The position numbers and the translations under genes were made by a program. The notes under the pieces were generated by a model, which saw only the letters and a list, made by a program, of their open reading frames with translations, made no database searches and had not been told where the DNA came from. Below, in pieces: positions 42,704 through 51,555 of a stretch of 64,000 nt of DNA. Source of the DNA: Nguyenibacter vanlangensis (GTDB lineage: Bacteria; Pseudomonadota; Alphaproteobacteria; Acetobacterales; Acetobacteraceae); the NCBI RefSeq assembly GCF_038719015.1, contig NZ_CP152276.1:2926001-2990000 (forward strand), given 5' to 3'. The number at the start of each line of letters is the position of its first letter. The stretch's first letter is position 1.

Positions 42704-43561
42704 ATGGCGCCACCAGGGCAGAAATCGACCAGATTTTCCGCGGAAAGGCCATCTGCGGAGCCGCTTCCCCGTCGGACGGACGAAACGGCCGCGGGCTCGA
42801 AATCAAAGTCGCCCGCCATCAACCGCTCCTACGACATTCTTGACCTGCTGGCCAACGCGCGCGCACCGGTATTGTCGCGGGCGGACATCACGCAGCAGAT
42901 GGGCCTGCCGCGTTCCTCGACCGCGAACCTGCTGAGCGCGCTGGAGGAATGCGGCCTGGTCGAGCGAACGGGAAACGACTATTCGCTGGGTCGCAAGATC
43001 GTTACGCTGGCCAGCGCTTATCTGCGGAAATTTGATCCCGTCCAGGAATTCTACCGGTTCTGTTCTAATTCGGACGTCCTGAAAGACGAAACCGTCCGGA
43101 TTGCCATCCTCGATCGCAATGAAATCATCTATATCGCCCGGTACGAAGGGCATCCCGCCATTCATCTGACGTCGAATATCGGGGACCACATGCCGGTGTC
43201 GCTATGCGCGGTCGGCAAGGCTATCGTCTCGCGCCTCGACGACGAGGATGTGCAGAAGATGTTTGCCGGAATCAAGATTCTTCCGGTCATGACGGAACAT
43301 TCTATCCGGACCGTCACCCAACTCCGCAAGGATTTGAAGGAAACGCGCCTGCGCGGCTACGCGATCGAAGATGAGGAAGCCACGCCCGGCGTCGTATGCC
43401 TGGGGATCGCGGTGCCCACCCGTGGCGTGAATGGTCCCAAGATGGGCGTGTCCGTCAGTTCGGTGAAGGTCACGTTCGACCAGCAGCGCCATGCGCGATT
43501 GCTGGAAGGCTTGCAAAGCCTGGTGCGAGCGATTGGCAGTCCCTTGGACGGGCTAGGTTAG
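42704..43561 (+). CDS. IclR family transcriptional regulator
   Basis: A 285-residue protein. After a basic N-terminal stretch of about 40 residues, the winged HTH covers about 45-110 (YDILDLLANARAPVLSRADI, LPRSSTANLLSALEECGLVE), and the effector-binding IclR domain follows (IAILDRNEIIYIARYEGHPA, LCAVGKAIVSRLDDEDVQKM, GYAIEDEEATPGVVCLGIAV). IclR proteins usually govern catabolic operons and bind pathway intermediates. It closes the cluster 35992-43561 and probably controls it through the palindromes at 36986 and 42647. Confidence 0.92.
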   Translation: MAPPGQKSTRFSAERPSAEPLPRRTDETAAGSKSKSPAINRSYDILDLLANARAPVLSRADITQQMGLPRSSTANLLSALEECGLVERTGNDYSLGRKIVTLASAYLRKFDPVQEFYRFCSNSDVLKDETVRIAILDRNEIIYIARYEGHPAIHLTSNIGDHMPVSLCAVGKAIVSRLDDEDVQKMFAGIKILPVMTEHSIRTVTQLRKDLKETRLRGYAIEDEEATPGVVCLGIAVPTRGVNGPKMGVSVSSVKVTFDQQRHARLLEGLQSLVRAIGSPLDGLG

Positions 43562-43618
43562 GATCATCCATGACGGTTGTTAAGATCTGACCACCTTCGT
43601 TTTGAAGGAATCAGACGG

Positions 43619-43646
43619 CTCATTACCCATCAGTTTTTAGGGAGAG
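43619..43646. repeat. Possible relic of an IS4-family terminal repeat
   Basis: CTCATTACCCATCAGTTTTT followed by AGGGAG matches the left end of the IS4-family element at 62444 (CTCACCACCCATCAGTTTTT then ATGGAG) in 23 of 26 positions. No transposase or partner end is nearby. It lies between the IclR cluster and tyrA. Confidence 0.6.
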
Positions 43647-43715
43647 CGATACCGCACGGCGCGGCGCGCTGCATCTCTCGATGCGCGTGTCCGCAACCGG
43701 GCGCGCGCGCAGCCT

Positions 43716-44627
43716 TCAGGCCTGGCGGTTTTCGAGGAGGCTGCGGCGGATGCGGCGGCCGCGTTCGATGCGGTCGACGATGAAGGCTTCGTCGCCCCAG
43801 CGGATCGCCCTGGCCATGGCCTGTGCGTCCTCCGTGAAGCGGGCGAGCATTTCCAGCAGGGCGTCGCGGTTGTTGAGGAAGATGTCGCGCCACATGACCG
43901 GGTCGGAGGCGGCGATGCGCGTGAAGTCGCGGAAGCCCGAAGCGGCAAAATCCAGCACTTCGGAGCGGGTTTCGTCGGCCAAATCGTCGGCGGTGCCGCA
44001 GATGGTGAAGGCCAGCAGGTGCGGCAGGTGGCTGACGATGGCGCAGACCCGGTCGTGGTGCGCCGCGTCCATGATGCGGGTGCGCGCGCCCATGCGGTGC
44101 CACAGCGTTTCGATGACCGAGACGGCCGCCGGGTCGGTGTCGGGCAGCGGGGTCAGCAGGCACCAGCGGTCGTCGAACAGGGTGGCGAAGCCGGCGTCGG
44201 GGCCGGAATATTCGGTGCCGGCCATCGGGTGGGTCGGCACGAAGGGGACGTCCGGCCGCAGGAACGGCGTGATGGCGCCGATGATCGACTGCTTGGTCGA
44301 TCCGACCTCGGTCAGGATCGCGCCGGGCTTCATGGCCGGGAGGATCGCCGCACCCACTTCGGCCACCGCGCCGACCGGCACGCAGAGGATGACGCAGTCG
44401 GCATCGGCCACCGCGCGCAGGGGATCGGCCTCGACCCTGTCGGCCAGGCCGAGTTCGGCCACGCGGGCGCGGACGGCGGGGCTGGCGTCACAGGCGACGA
44501 GGCGGGCGGCGATGGTGCCGTCCTGCCGGGCGCGGCGCAGGATGGACGAGCCGATCAGCCCCGGGCCGATGACGGCGAGCGTGCCGAACAGGGGGCTGTT
44601 GCCGGTGGTGTCGTGATGGCCGGTCAT
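43716..44627 (-). CDS. tyrA: Prephenate/arogenate dehydrogenase
   Basis: A 303-residue protein. LFGTLAVIGPGLIGSSILRR carries the NAD-binding GxGxxG (21-26), VILCVPVGAVAEVGAAILPA the Rossmann strands, LTEVGSTKQSII and FVPTHPMAGTEYSGPDAGFA the substrate loop with conserved His, and SHLPHLLAFTICGT the second conserved His region. It oxidatively decarboxylates prephenate (or arogenate) in tyrosine synthesis. ATG 44627 overlaps the hpnL stop (ATGA), so tyrA is translated from the hpnL transcript. Confidence 0.94.
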   Translation of the reverse strand: MTGHHDTTGNSPLFGTLAVIGPGLIGSSILRRARQDGTIAARLVACDASPAVRARVAELGLADRVEADPLRAVADADCVILCVPVGAVAEVGAAILPAMKPGAILTEVGSTKQSIIGAITPFLRPDVPFVPTHPMAGTEYSGPDAGFATLFDDRWCLLTPLPDTDPAAVSVIETLWHRMGARTRIMDAAHHDRVCAIVSHLPHLLAFTICGTADDLADETRSEVLDFAASGFRDFTRIAASDPVMWRDIFLNNRDALLEMLARFTEDAQAMARAIRWGDEAFIVDRIERGRRIRRSLLENRQA

Positions 44628-45658
44628 GGCCGTACCCCCTTCTGGGCGCCGGCGTCGCGGGCGGGTGCCGCGTCGCGGCGGCGCAGGCGGCGCATTTCGG
44701 CGCCCTGCCACAGCAGCAGCACCGGAATGCCGATCGCAAGGTCGCGGCCGCGGCGCAGCAGCGACAGGCCCAGCGCGACCGACGGGTCGATGCCGAAGGC
44801 CGAGCCCAGCGCGATATAGGCGGCTTCCTGCACGCCGAGGCCGGCGGGCACCAGGAACGAGACCGACATGATGCCGCAGGCCACGCCTTCGATCGCGATC
44901 ACGCCGGGCAGGCCGAGATGCGCGCCCAGGAAATGGAAGGCCACCCACACCGCGCCCGCGCTGCCGATCCAGGCCACCAGGTGCATCAGCGCCGCCCCGG
45001 CGATGCGGCCGGGCCGCGACCACACCGCGTCCAGCCGCTGCTGCAGCGTGTCGGCGCCGGCGAGCATGGCGCTGCGCCATTGCGCGGTGATGTTGCGGCT
45101 GAGCCCGCGCGCCAGGCGCTTGAGGAGCGTGCCGCCCTGCCGCTGGGTCCAGATGAAGCCGCCGATGCCCGCCCCCAGCAGCAGCGTGCCGATCAGGACC
45201 GGCCGGGCGAACGGGCTGTGCTGCTGGTGCATGACCAGGCAGGCCAACGCCAGCAGGACGAACACGATCTGGCCGAGGACCTCGGTCGTCAGGTCCACGA
45301 TGTTGGCGCTGGCGGCCTCGGGCCATTCAATGGCGTGGCGGCGGGGGGACGCGTCGGCCCCGGTGGCACGGATGCCGATCAGGATGCCGCCGAGCTGCGA
45401 GAAGGGCAGGCAGGTCGCCGCCGCGTCGCGCACCATGCGCGCCACGATGAGATGCGGCAGGGCGATCCGGGGGCATGCCACGTGCCAGGCGACGCCCAGG
45501 GTTGCGTCGACCGCAAGCTGTGCCGCCACGATGGCGACGAAGCCGACCGCGCCGATCGACAGGACGGCCTTGAGCACCGAGCCGACGCCGAGCCATGCCA
45601 TGCAGAAGGTGATCAGGGCCAGCCCCAGGACGGCCAGGAGGATTGTAAGACTTTTCAA
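44624..45658 (-). CDS. hpnL: Hopanoid-associated membrane protein HpnL
   Basis: A 344-residue integral membrane protein of the LPG-synthase TM/UPF0104 type. There are about eight hydrophobic segments; VLSIGAVGFVAIVAAQLAVD, CLPFSQLGGILIGIRATGAD, VDLTTEVLGQIVFVLLALAC, SFLVPAGLGVQEAAYIALGS and SVALGLSLLRRGRDLAIGIP are the conserved motifs. HpnL proteins neighbour hopanoid genes and may flip lipids. It is divergent from hpnA across 210 bases and overlaps tyrA downstream. Confidence 0.9.
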   Translation of the reverse strand: MKSLTILLAVLGLALITFCMAWLGVGSVLKAVLSIGAVGFVAIVAAQLAVDATLGVAWHVACPRIALPHLIVARMVRDAAATCLPFSQLGGILIGIRATGADASPRRHAIEWPEAASANIVDLTTEVLGQIVFVLLALACLVMHQQHSPFARPVLIGTLLLGAGIGGFIWTQRQGGTLLKRLARGLSRNITAQWRSAMLAGADTLQQRLDAVWSRPGRIAGAALMHLVAWIGSAGAVWVAFHFLGAHLGLPGVIAIEGVACGIMSVSFLVPAGLGVQEAAYIALGSAFGIDPSVALGLSLLRRGRDLAIGIPVLLLWQGAEMRRLRRRDAAPARDAGAQKGVRP

Positions 45659-45868
45659 GGACGGACCGTATCTTGTCTGCCGCGCCGCGGCCCGTCCCCC
45701 TGGTACGTCCTGGCGGGCGGTCCGGCGCGTAATCGGGCCTGACTTACACCACGGCAGGGTCTGGCGCCACCATGAGCTGTCGGGATAAATGGGTCGCGCC
45801 TATCCTGGTTGCCTATCCTGGGTTGCCAACGACCCTGTCAGACGAATTTCGGAGCACCCGACCGGATC
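45659..45868. promoter_or_regulatory. Divergent region between hpnL and the hopanoid operon
   Basis: No gene. CTATCCTGGTTGCCTATCCT contains the near-duplicate CTATCCTGG (45802-45810 and about 45815-45823). This region must hold the promoters for both directions; no clear sigma-70 element could be assigned. Confidence 0.4.
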
Positions 45869-46879
45869 ATGCCTGCCCCCACGCTTGTCACCGGCGCGAC
45901 CGGTTTTGTCGGATCGGCCGTCGCCCGCGCCCTGCTGCGGCGGGGGCACGCGCTGCGCCTGATGGCGCGGCGGGGCGCGGATTTAAGCAATATCGACGAC
46001 CTGCCGGCCGAGCGGGTGGAAGGCGACCTGTCCCAGCCCGCGACCTTTGCCGAGGCCGTGCGGGGCTGCCGCTACGTGTTCCACGTGGCGGCCGATTACC
46101 GGCTGTGGGTGCCGGACCCGGCGCCGATGATGACCGCGAATGTCGAGGGCACGCGCCGGCTGATGATGGCGGCCCAGGAGGCCGGGGTGGAGCGGATCGT
46201 CTATTGTTCGTCGGTGGCGGCGCTGGGGCTGATCGGCGACGGCAGCGTGGCGGACGAGGAGACGCCGGTCCACGAGCATGGGGTGATCGGGATTTATAAA
46301 CGGTCGAAATACCGCGCCGAGCAGGAGGTGCTGGCGCTGGTGCGCGAGCGCGGCCTGCCGGCGGTGATCGTCAACCCGTCGACGCCGGTCGGGCCGCGCG
46401 ACATCAAGCCCACCCCCACCGGGCAGATGATCCTGGATTGCGCGGCGGGGCGCATGCCGGCCTATGTCGATACCGGGGTGAATATCGTCCATGTCGACGA
46501 CGTGGCCGAGGGCCACGTGCTGGCGCTGGAGCGCGGGCGGACCGGCGAGAAATACATCCTGGGCGGGCAGGATTACCTGCTGCGCGACCTGTTTGCCATG
46601 ACGGCGGAGATCGCCGGGGTGCGGCCGCCGCGCGTCAGCCTGCCGCAGGGGGTGATCTGGCCGGTGGCGGTGGTGTCGGAATGGCTGTCGCGCGGGTTCG
46701 GCATCGCGCCGCGGGTGACGCGGGAGATGCTGGCGATGTCGAAGAAGAAGATGTTCTTCTCCTCGGCCAAGGCGGAGCGGGAGCTGGGCTATGCCCCGCG
46801 CCCGGCGCGGGACGCGGTGGCCGATGCCGTCGGCTGGTTCCGCCAGGCGGGGATGCTGGACGGGGCGCGGGGGCGGTGA
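45869..46879 (+). CDS. hpnA: Hopanoid-associated sugar epimerase HpnA
   Basis: A 336-residue extended SDR. LVTGATGFVGSAVARALLRR (6-25) binds NAD(P), SSVAALG and YKRSKYRAE (Y-x3-K) form the active site, and NPSTPVGPRDIKPTPTGQMI is the family-specific segment. It is associated with the hopanoid cluster and has been proposed to modify the sugar or ribose side chain. ATG 45869 is used; an ATG at 45809 would extend it by 20 unlikely residues. First gene of the hpn operon; hpnB follows almost directly. Confidence 0.94.
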   Translation: MPAPTLVTGATGFVGSAVARALLRRGHALRLMARRGADLSNIDDLPAERVEGDLSQPATFAEAVRGCRYVFHVAADYRLWVPDPAPMMTANVEGTRRLMMAAQEAGVERIVYCSSVAALGLIGDGSVADEETPVHEHGVIGIYKRSKYRAEQEVLALVRERGLPAVIVNPSTPVGPRDIKPTPTGQMILDCAAGRMPAYVDTGVNIVHVDDVAEGHVLALERGRTGEKYILGGQDYLLRDLFAMTAEIAGVRPPRVSLPQGVIWPVAVVSEWLSRGFGIAPRVTREMLAMSKKKMFFSSAKAERELGYAPRPARDAVADAVGWFRQAGMLDGARGR

Positions 46880-46881
46880 CG

Positions 46882-48057
46882 ATGGTCTGGCTGGTCATGG
46901 CGGTGCTGTGCGCCGCGATCTGGGTCGGGCTGATCGGTTTTCACGGCCGGTTCTGGCAGGCGGGGCCGATTTTGCAGCCGGTGCGCCTGCCGCCGGACGG
47001 GTCGTATCCGCCGGTCTGCGTGGTGGTGCCGGCGCGCGACGAGGCGGAATCGGTGCAAGACTGCCTGTCGTCGCTGCTGGGGCAGGATTATCCCGGGACG
47101 CTGCATGTGGTGCTGGTGGACGACAACAGCACCGACGGGACCGGCGCGCTGGCGCGCGCGGTGCCCGATCCGCTGGGCCGGCTGACGATCGTGACCGGGC
47201 AGGAGCGGCCGGCGGGGTGGAGCGGCAAGCTGTGGGCGGTGGCGCAGGGCGTGGCGGAAACACGGCGGCTGATCCCGGCCGAGCAGGGTTACGTGTTTCT
47301 GACCGATGCCGACATCACCCATGATCCGGCCCATGTCGCCACCCTGGTGGCCAAGGCGGAAGGCGACGGGCTGGACATGGCGTCGGAGATGGTGGCGCTG
47401 AATTGCGAGAGCGCGGCGGAGCGGGCGCTGGTGCCGGCCTTCGTCTTCTTCTTCGCGCTGCTGTACCCGTTCGCGCTGGTGAATGATCCGCGCAGCCGGG
47501 TGGCCGGGGCGGCCGGGGGATCGATCCTGATCCGGCGCGCGGCGCTGAGCCGGATCGGGGGGATCGAATCGCTGCGCGGGGCGCTGATCGACGATTGCAC
47601 GCTGGCGCTGCGCGTCAAGCGCAGCGGCGGGGGGCTGTATCTGGGCCATAGCCGGCTGGCGCGGTCGATCCGGCCCTATCCGCATCCGCGCGACGTGTGG
47701 CGCATGGTGGCGCGCACCGCCTATGTGCAACTGCGCTATTCGCCGCTGATCCTGCTGGGCACGGTCGTCGGCATGGTGCTGGTGTGGATCGCGCCGATGC
47801 TGCTGGCACTGTTCGGGCACGGGCCGGCGCGCCTGCTGGGGGCGGCGGCCTGGGTGGCGTCGATGGCGTCGTTCGTGCCGACGCTGCGCCGGTTCGGCCT
47901 GCCGGTCGCCTGGGCGCTGCTGCTGCCGGCGATCGCGAGCTTCTATAGCGCGGCGACGATCGGCTCGGCCATCGATCATCATCGGGGCCGGGGCGTGGTG
48001 TGGAAAAGCCGTGCCTATACCGAGGCGACCGGCGCCGGTGATGCGCCCGCGCCATGA
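46882..48057 (+). CDS. hpnB: Hopanoid-associated glycosyltransferase HpnB
   Basis: A 391-residue family-2 glycosyltransferase anchored in the membrane. An N-terminal TM segment precedes VCVVVPARDEAESVQDCLSS (start of the GT-A fold), VVLVDDNSTDGTGALARAV and VFLTDADITHD (the DxD metal site), and two or three TM segments follow near the C-terminus. The sugar substrate has not been settled. ATG 46882 lies 2 bases after the hpnA stop; GTG 46876 is an overlapping alternative. Confidence 0.92.
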   Translation: MVWLVMAVLCAAIWVGLIGFHGRFWQAGPILQPVRLPPDGSYPPVCVVVPARDEAESVQDCLSSLLGQDYPGTLHVVLVDDNSTDGTGALARAVPDPLGRLTIVTGQERPAGWSGKLWAVAQGVAETRRLIPAEQGYVFLTDADITHDPAHVATLVAKAEGDGLDMASEMVALNCESAAERALVPAFVFFFALLYPFALVNDPRSRVAGAAGGSILIRRAALSRIGGIESLRGALIDDCTLALRVKRSGGGLYLGHSRLARSIRPYPHPRDVWRMVARTAYVQLRYSPLILLGTVVGMVLVWIAPMLLALFGHGPARLLGAAAWVASMASFVPTLRRFGLPVAWALLLPAIASFYSAATIGSAIDHHRGRGVVWKSRAYTEATGAGDAPAP

Positions 48058-48129
48058 CATTCACGCCATGACATTTCAGCCCCATACGCCGCCCCAAACA
48101 CTACTGACACCGCTCCAGGCCCGCCGCAA

Positions 48130-49107
48130 ATGACCGGACGTTCCATGACCAGACGCGCCACGAAAACCCAGAAACGGAAGAAACGGGACGTGGACGCTCC
48201 GCGACCGGAGGGTGGGCCCAAGGACGGCCCCCGGCATGGTGAGGCGGCGCGCGAGGACGCGTCCGTCTGGGGGACCGAGGACGTGTCGTCGGGCAAAGGG
48301 GCGGGGGATGAGAATTTTCCCGTCGGTTCGCTGCTGATCAGCCGGCGGCTGCGCCCGCATGTGCATGCCTATTACGATTTCGCCCGGGTGATCGACGACA
48401 TCGTCGATACCGACCGGCTGTCGGCCGAAGCCAAGATCGCGCGGCTGGACGCCATGGAGGACGTGGTGCTGGGCCGCCGCCAGGCGCCGTTGCGGCGCGA
48501 CGCCCAGACCGCCGTGCGCGTCGGCCGCACACTGGCGGCGACCGGGGTGCCGGTGACGACCGCCACGGACCTGATCGTCGCCTTTCGCCGCGACGCGGTG
48601 AAGAGCCGCTACGAATCCTGGGAGGAGCTGGTCGCGTATTGCCGCTATTCGGCCAATCCGGTCGGGCGGTTCCTGCTGCTGCTGCATGGCGAGGATGCGG
48701 CGAGCCTGCCCCTGTCGGACGCGCTGTGCACGTCGCTGCAGGTGCTGAACCATCTGCAGGATTGCGCGTCAGACCTGCGGGTGCTGGATCGTTGCTACCT
48801 GCCGTTGCCGTGGCTGGCGCGCGAGGGGGCGGTGCTGGAGGATCTGGGGGCGTGTCGCGCATCGCCGGGGTTGCGCCGGGTGTTCGATGCGCTGCTGGAC
48901 CGGGTGGACGAGCTGAATGCCGAGGCGGCGCGGTTGCCTTCGCTGGTGCGCGACCGGCGGATGCGGCTGGAGAGCGCGGTGATCGTCGGGCTGGCCCGCC
49001 GCCTGGCGGCGCGGCTGCGGCGCGAGGACCCGCTGGCCGGGCGCGTCAAGCTGACGCGGGGCGACGTGGCGGGCGCGGTGCTGGGCGCGCTGCGGGTGCT
49101 GCCGTGA
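48130..49107 (+). CDS. hpnC: Squalene synthase-like HpnC (hydroxysqualene formation)
   Basis: A 325-residue trans-isoprenyl diphosphate synthase-like protein. After a basic, low-complexity N-terminus of about 60 residues come DFARVIDDIVDTDRLSAEAK (first Asp-rich motif) and LQVLNHLQDCASDLRVLDRC (second). In the HpnCDE route, HpnC converts presqualene diphosphate to hydroxysqualene. Typical HpnC proteins are about 270-300 residues, so the long N-terminus is notable; an internal start near 48300 is possible. Two large palindromes separate it from hpnD. Confidence 0.93.
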   Translation: MTGRSMTRRATKTQKRKKRDVDAPRPEGGPKDGPRHGEAAREDASVWGTEDVSSGKGAGDENFPVGSLLISRRLRPHVHAYYDFARVIDDIVDTDRLSAEAKIARLDAMEDVVLGRRQAPLRRDAQTAVRVGRTLAATGVPVTTATDLIVAFRRDAVKSRYESWEELVAYCRYSANPVGRFLLLLHGEDAASLPLSDALCTSLQVLNHLQDCASDLRVLDRCYLPLPWLAREGAVLEDLGACRASPGLRRVFDALLDRVDELNAEAARLPSLVRDRRMRLESAVIVGLARRLAARLRREDPLAGRVKLTRGDVAGAVLGALRVLP

Positions 49108-49142
49108 GGGCGGGGCGTTTTTGTCATCGGCGCGGATTGGCC

Positions 49143-49262
49143 CTAGTGTCCTGATTCCGAAATTCGCAAGCGAATTTTGGAATCGAAAGGACACTAGAAT
49201 CAATATTTTAGTGGCCTGCTGGTCCGAGAAATTCTCATAAGAATTTCTCGGGCAGGACACTA
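49143..49262. repeat. Two tandem long palindromes between hpnC and hpnD
   Basis: Palindrome A (49143-49197) pairs CTAGTGTCCT with AGGACACTAG and, inside, ATTCC/GGAAT and AAATTCGC/GCGAATTT. Palindrome B (49209-49262) pairs TAGTG-x-CCTGC with GCAGG-x-CACTA and CGAGAAATTCT with an AGAATTTCTCG-type arm. The two share outer ends (TAGTG/CACTA), like one repeat family present twice. They lie inside the operon and would fold into strong hairpins in the mRNA. Confidence 0.9.
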
Positions 49263-49306
49263 GAGAACCGTTGGATGGGATCGATGACGGAAACGGGAAG
49301 GCGGGC

Positions 49307-50188
49307 ATGGCATTGACGCGGGGACGCACCACGGACGCACCGCCGCTGGGCTGCGATGCGGCCGACCTGGCGGCGGTCGAGGCCGTCGTGGCCGCGTCGG
49401 GGACGTCGTTCGGCAAGGGGATGCGCATCCTGCCGCCGGACCGGCGCTATGGGATGTATGCGGTCTATGCCTTCTGCCGGGTGGTCGACGACATTGCCGA
49501 CGAGATGGGCGAGCTGGACGGCAAGGCCGCGCGGCTGGCGGAATGGCGGGCGCGGGTGGCCGGGCTGTACGCCGGGCGGACGGCGGATGCGCTGGACCGG
49601 GTGCTGGCGGTGGTGATCGCGCGGTTCGGCCTGCGCCAGGCGGATTTCGAGGCGGTGATCGACGGCATGCTGATGGATGCGGCGGGGCCGGTGGTGGCGC
49701 CGGACGAAGCGACCTTCGACCTGTATTGCGACCGGGTGGCGTCGGCGGTCGGGCGGCTGTCGGTGCGGGTGTTCGGCGATTCGTCCGAGGCGGCCGACCG
49801 CGTGGCCTTTCACCTGGGCCGGGCGTTGCAGATCACCAATATTTTGCGCGACGTGGCCGAGGATGCGGCGCTGGGCCGGCTGTACCTGCCGCGCGAATTG
49901 CTGGAGCGGTTCGACGTGCCGGCCAACCCGGCCCGCGTGCTGCGCGCCCGGGGGCTGGAGGGGGTGGGCCGCGTGCTGGCCGGACGGGCGCGCGACCATT
50001 TCCGCGCCGCCTATCGCGCGATGGCGCGCTGCGACCGCGTGGCGATGCGCCCGGCCCGCCTGATGGGCGCGACCTATGCCGCGCTGCTGACGGCGCAGGA
50101 AAAGCAGGGCTGGCGCACGCCGGAGCGGCGGGTGTCGCTGTCGCGGCCGCGCAAATTGCTGATCGCCGCGCGCGCCCTGGTCGGCTAG
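49307..50188 (+). CDS. hpnD: Presqualene diphosphate synthase HpnD
   Basis: A 293-residue protein. GTSFGKGMRILPPDRRYGMY, then AFCRVVDDIADEMGELDGKA (first Asp-rich motif) and ALQITNILRDVAEDAALGRL (second), ending YLPRELLERF, are the squalene/phytoene synthase signatures. HpnD condenses two farnesyl diphosphates to presqualene diphosphate. ATG 49307 is chosen because GGAAGG lies upstream. hpnE follows after 4 bases. Confidence 0.94.
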   Translation: MALTRGRTTDAPPLGCDAADLAAVEAVVAASGTSFGKGMRILPPDRRYGMYAVYAFCRVVDDIADEMGELDGKAARLAEWRARVAGLYAGRTADALDRVLAVVIARFGLRQADFEAVIDGMLMDAAGPVVAPDEATFDLYCDRVASAVGRLSVRVFGDSSEAADRVAFHLGRALQITNILRDVAEDAALGRLYLPRELLERFDVPANPARVLRARGLEGVGRVLAGRARDHFRAAYRAMARCDRVAMRPARLMGATYAALLTAQEKQGWRTPERRVSLSRPRKLLIAARALVG

Positions 50189-50192
50189 GCGC

Positions 50193-51494
50193 ATGGCGGG
50201 GCATGTCCATATCGTCGGCGGCGGGCTGGCGGGCCTGTCGGCCGCGGTGGAGCTGGCCGGCAGCGGCGTGCGGGTGACGCTCTACGAGGCCGGGCCGGCC
50301 TGCGGCGGGCGGGCGCGGTCCTATTACGACCGGCACCTGGATTGCCGGATCGACAATGGCAACCATCTGCTGCTGTCGGCCAATGACGCGGTCTTCCGCT
50401 ATCTGGGGTTGATCGGCGCGGAGCGCAGCCTGGTGGGGCCGGCGCGGCCGATATTCCCTTTCGTCGACCTGCGGGACGGCACGCGCTGGACGCTGGACCT
50501 GTCGCGCGGGCGGGTGCCGTTCTGGCTGCTGTCGCGCCGGCGCCGGGTGCCGGGGATGCGGCTGGGCGAGATCCGGTCGCTGGGCCGGCTGACCGAAGCG
50601 GCGAAGGCGGCGGGAGAGAAGACCGTGGCGGACTGCCTGCTGCCGGGCATGCTGTCGGCGCGGCTGCTGGAACCGTTCGCGGTGTCGGCGCTGAACACGC
50701 CGTGCGCGACCGGCAGCGCCGCCCTGCTGGGCGCGGTGATCCGCGAGAGCCTGGCCAAAGGCGGGGCGGCCTGCCTGCCGCGTTTTCCGGCCGAGGGGCT
50801 GTCGGAGAGTTTCGTCGATCCGGCGATCGACCACCTGGCCCTGCTGAAGGCGGACATCCGCACCGGGTGCCGGGTGTCCGCCGTGCGGGCGGAAGGCGGG
50901 CGCGTGGTCGCGCTGCGCCTGCCCGAGGGCGACGTGGCGCTGGGCCCGGACGACGCGGCGATCCTGGCCGTGCCGCCGCCGGTGGCCGCCGGCCTGCTGT
51001 CCGGCATCCTGCCGGGACTGACGGTGCCGGACGCGTTCGAGAGCATCCTGAACGTGCATTTCCGCCTGCCGACGGCGCCGGCGGCGCTGGGCACGCTGGG
51101 GCGGGCGCGGTTCATCGGCGTGGTGGGCGGCGTGGCCGAATGGGTGTTCGTGAAGGGCGACGTGCTGTCGGTCACGGTCAGCGCAGCCAACCGGTATGCC
51201 GACGCCGAGCCGGACGCGCTGGCGGCACGGATCTGGCACGAGGTGCGCGCCGCGCTGGACCCCGCCCTGGCCGCCCCGCTGCCGGCCGCCATGCCGCGCA
51301 TGCGCGTGGTGCGCGAGCGGCGCGCGACCTTTGCCGCCACGCCGGCGCAGGAGCGGCTGCGTCCTGGCGCGCGGACGGCGCTGGACAACCTGTTCCTGGC
51401 CGGGGACTGGACGGCGACGGGATTGCCCGCGACGATCGAAGGTGCCATGAGGTCGGGGGCCACGGCCGCGCAGGCGTTGCGCGCGCGCAGGTAA
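50193..51494 (+). CDS. hpnE: Hydroxysqualene dehydroxylase HpnE
   Basis: A 433-residue FAD-dependent amine oxidase-like enzyme. HIVGGGLAGLSAAVELAGSG (4-23) is the dinucleotide-binding motif, CRIDNGNHLLLSANDAVFRY a family-specific segment, and NLFLAGDWTATGLPATIEGA the C-terminal FAD contact. It reduces hydroxysqualene to squalene, completing HpnCDE. ATG 50193, four bases after hpnD. shc follows 61 bases on. Confidence 0.93.
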   Translation: MAGHVHIVGGGLAGLSAAVELAGSGVRVTLYEAGPACGGRARSYYDRHLDCRIDNGNHLLLSANDAVFRYLGLIGAERSLVGPARPIFPFVDLRDGTRWTLDLSRGRVPFWLLSRRRRVPGMRLGEIRSLGRLTEAAKAAGEKTVADCLLPGMLSARLLEPFAVSALNTPCATGSAALLGAVIRESLAKGGAACLPRFPAEGLSESFVDPAIDHLALLKADIRTGCRVSAVRAEGGRVVALRLPEGDVALGPDDAAILAVPPPVAAGLLSGILPGLTVPDAFESILNVHFRLPTAPAALGTLGRARFIGVVGGVAEWVFVKGDVLSVTVSAANRYADAEPDALAARIWHEVRAALDPALAAPLPAAMPRMRVVRERRATFAATPAQERLRPGARTALDNLFLAGDWTATGLPATIEGAMRSGATAAQALRARR

Positions 51495-51555
51495 TTGGCC
51501 CAATATCCAGGATCTTAGCTCGGAACAGGTCCCGCATGGCGGCGGGGAACAGGGA

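Noticed and set aside
43573..43715. A possible tRNA or riboswitch between IclR and tyrA
   Set aside because: No cloverleaf or known aptamer pattern was found; only the IS-end relic is supported.
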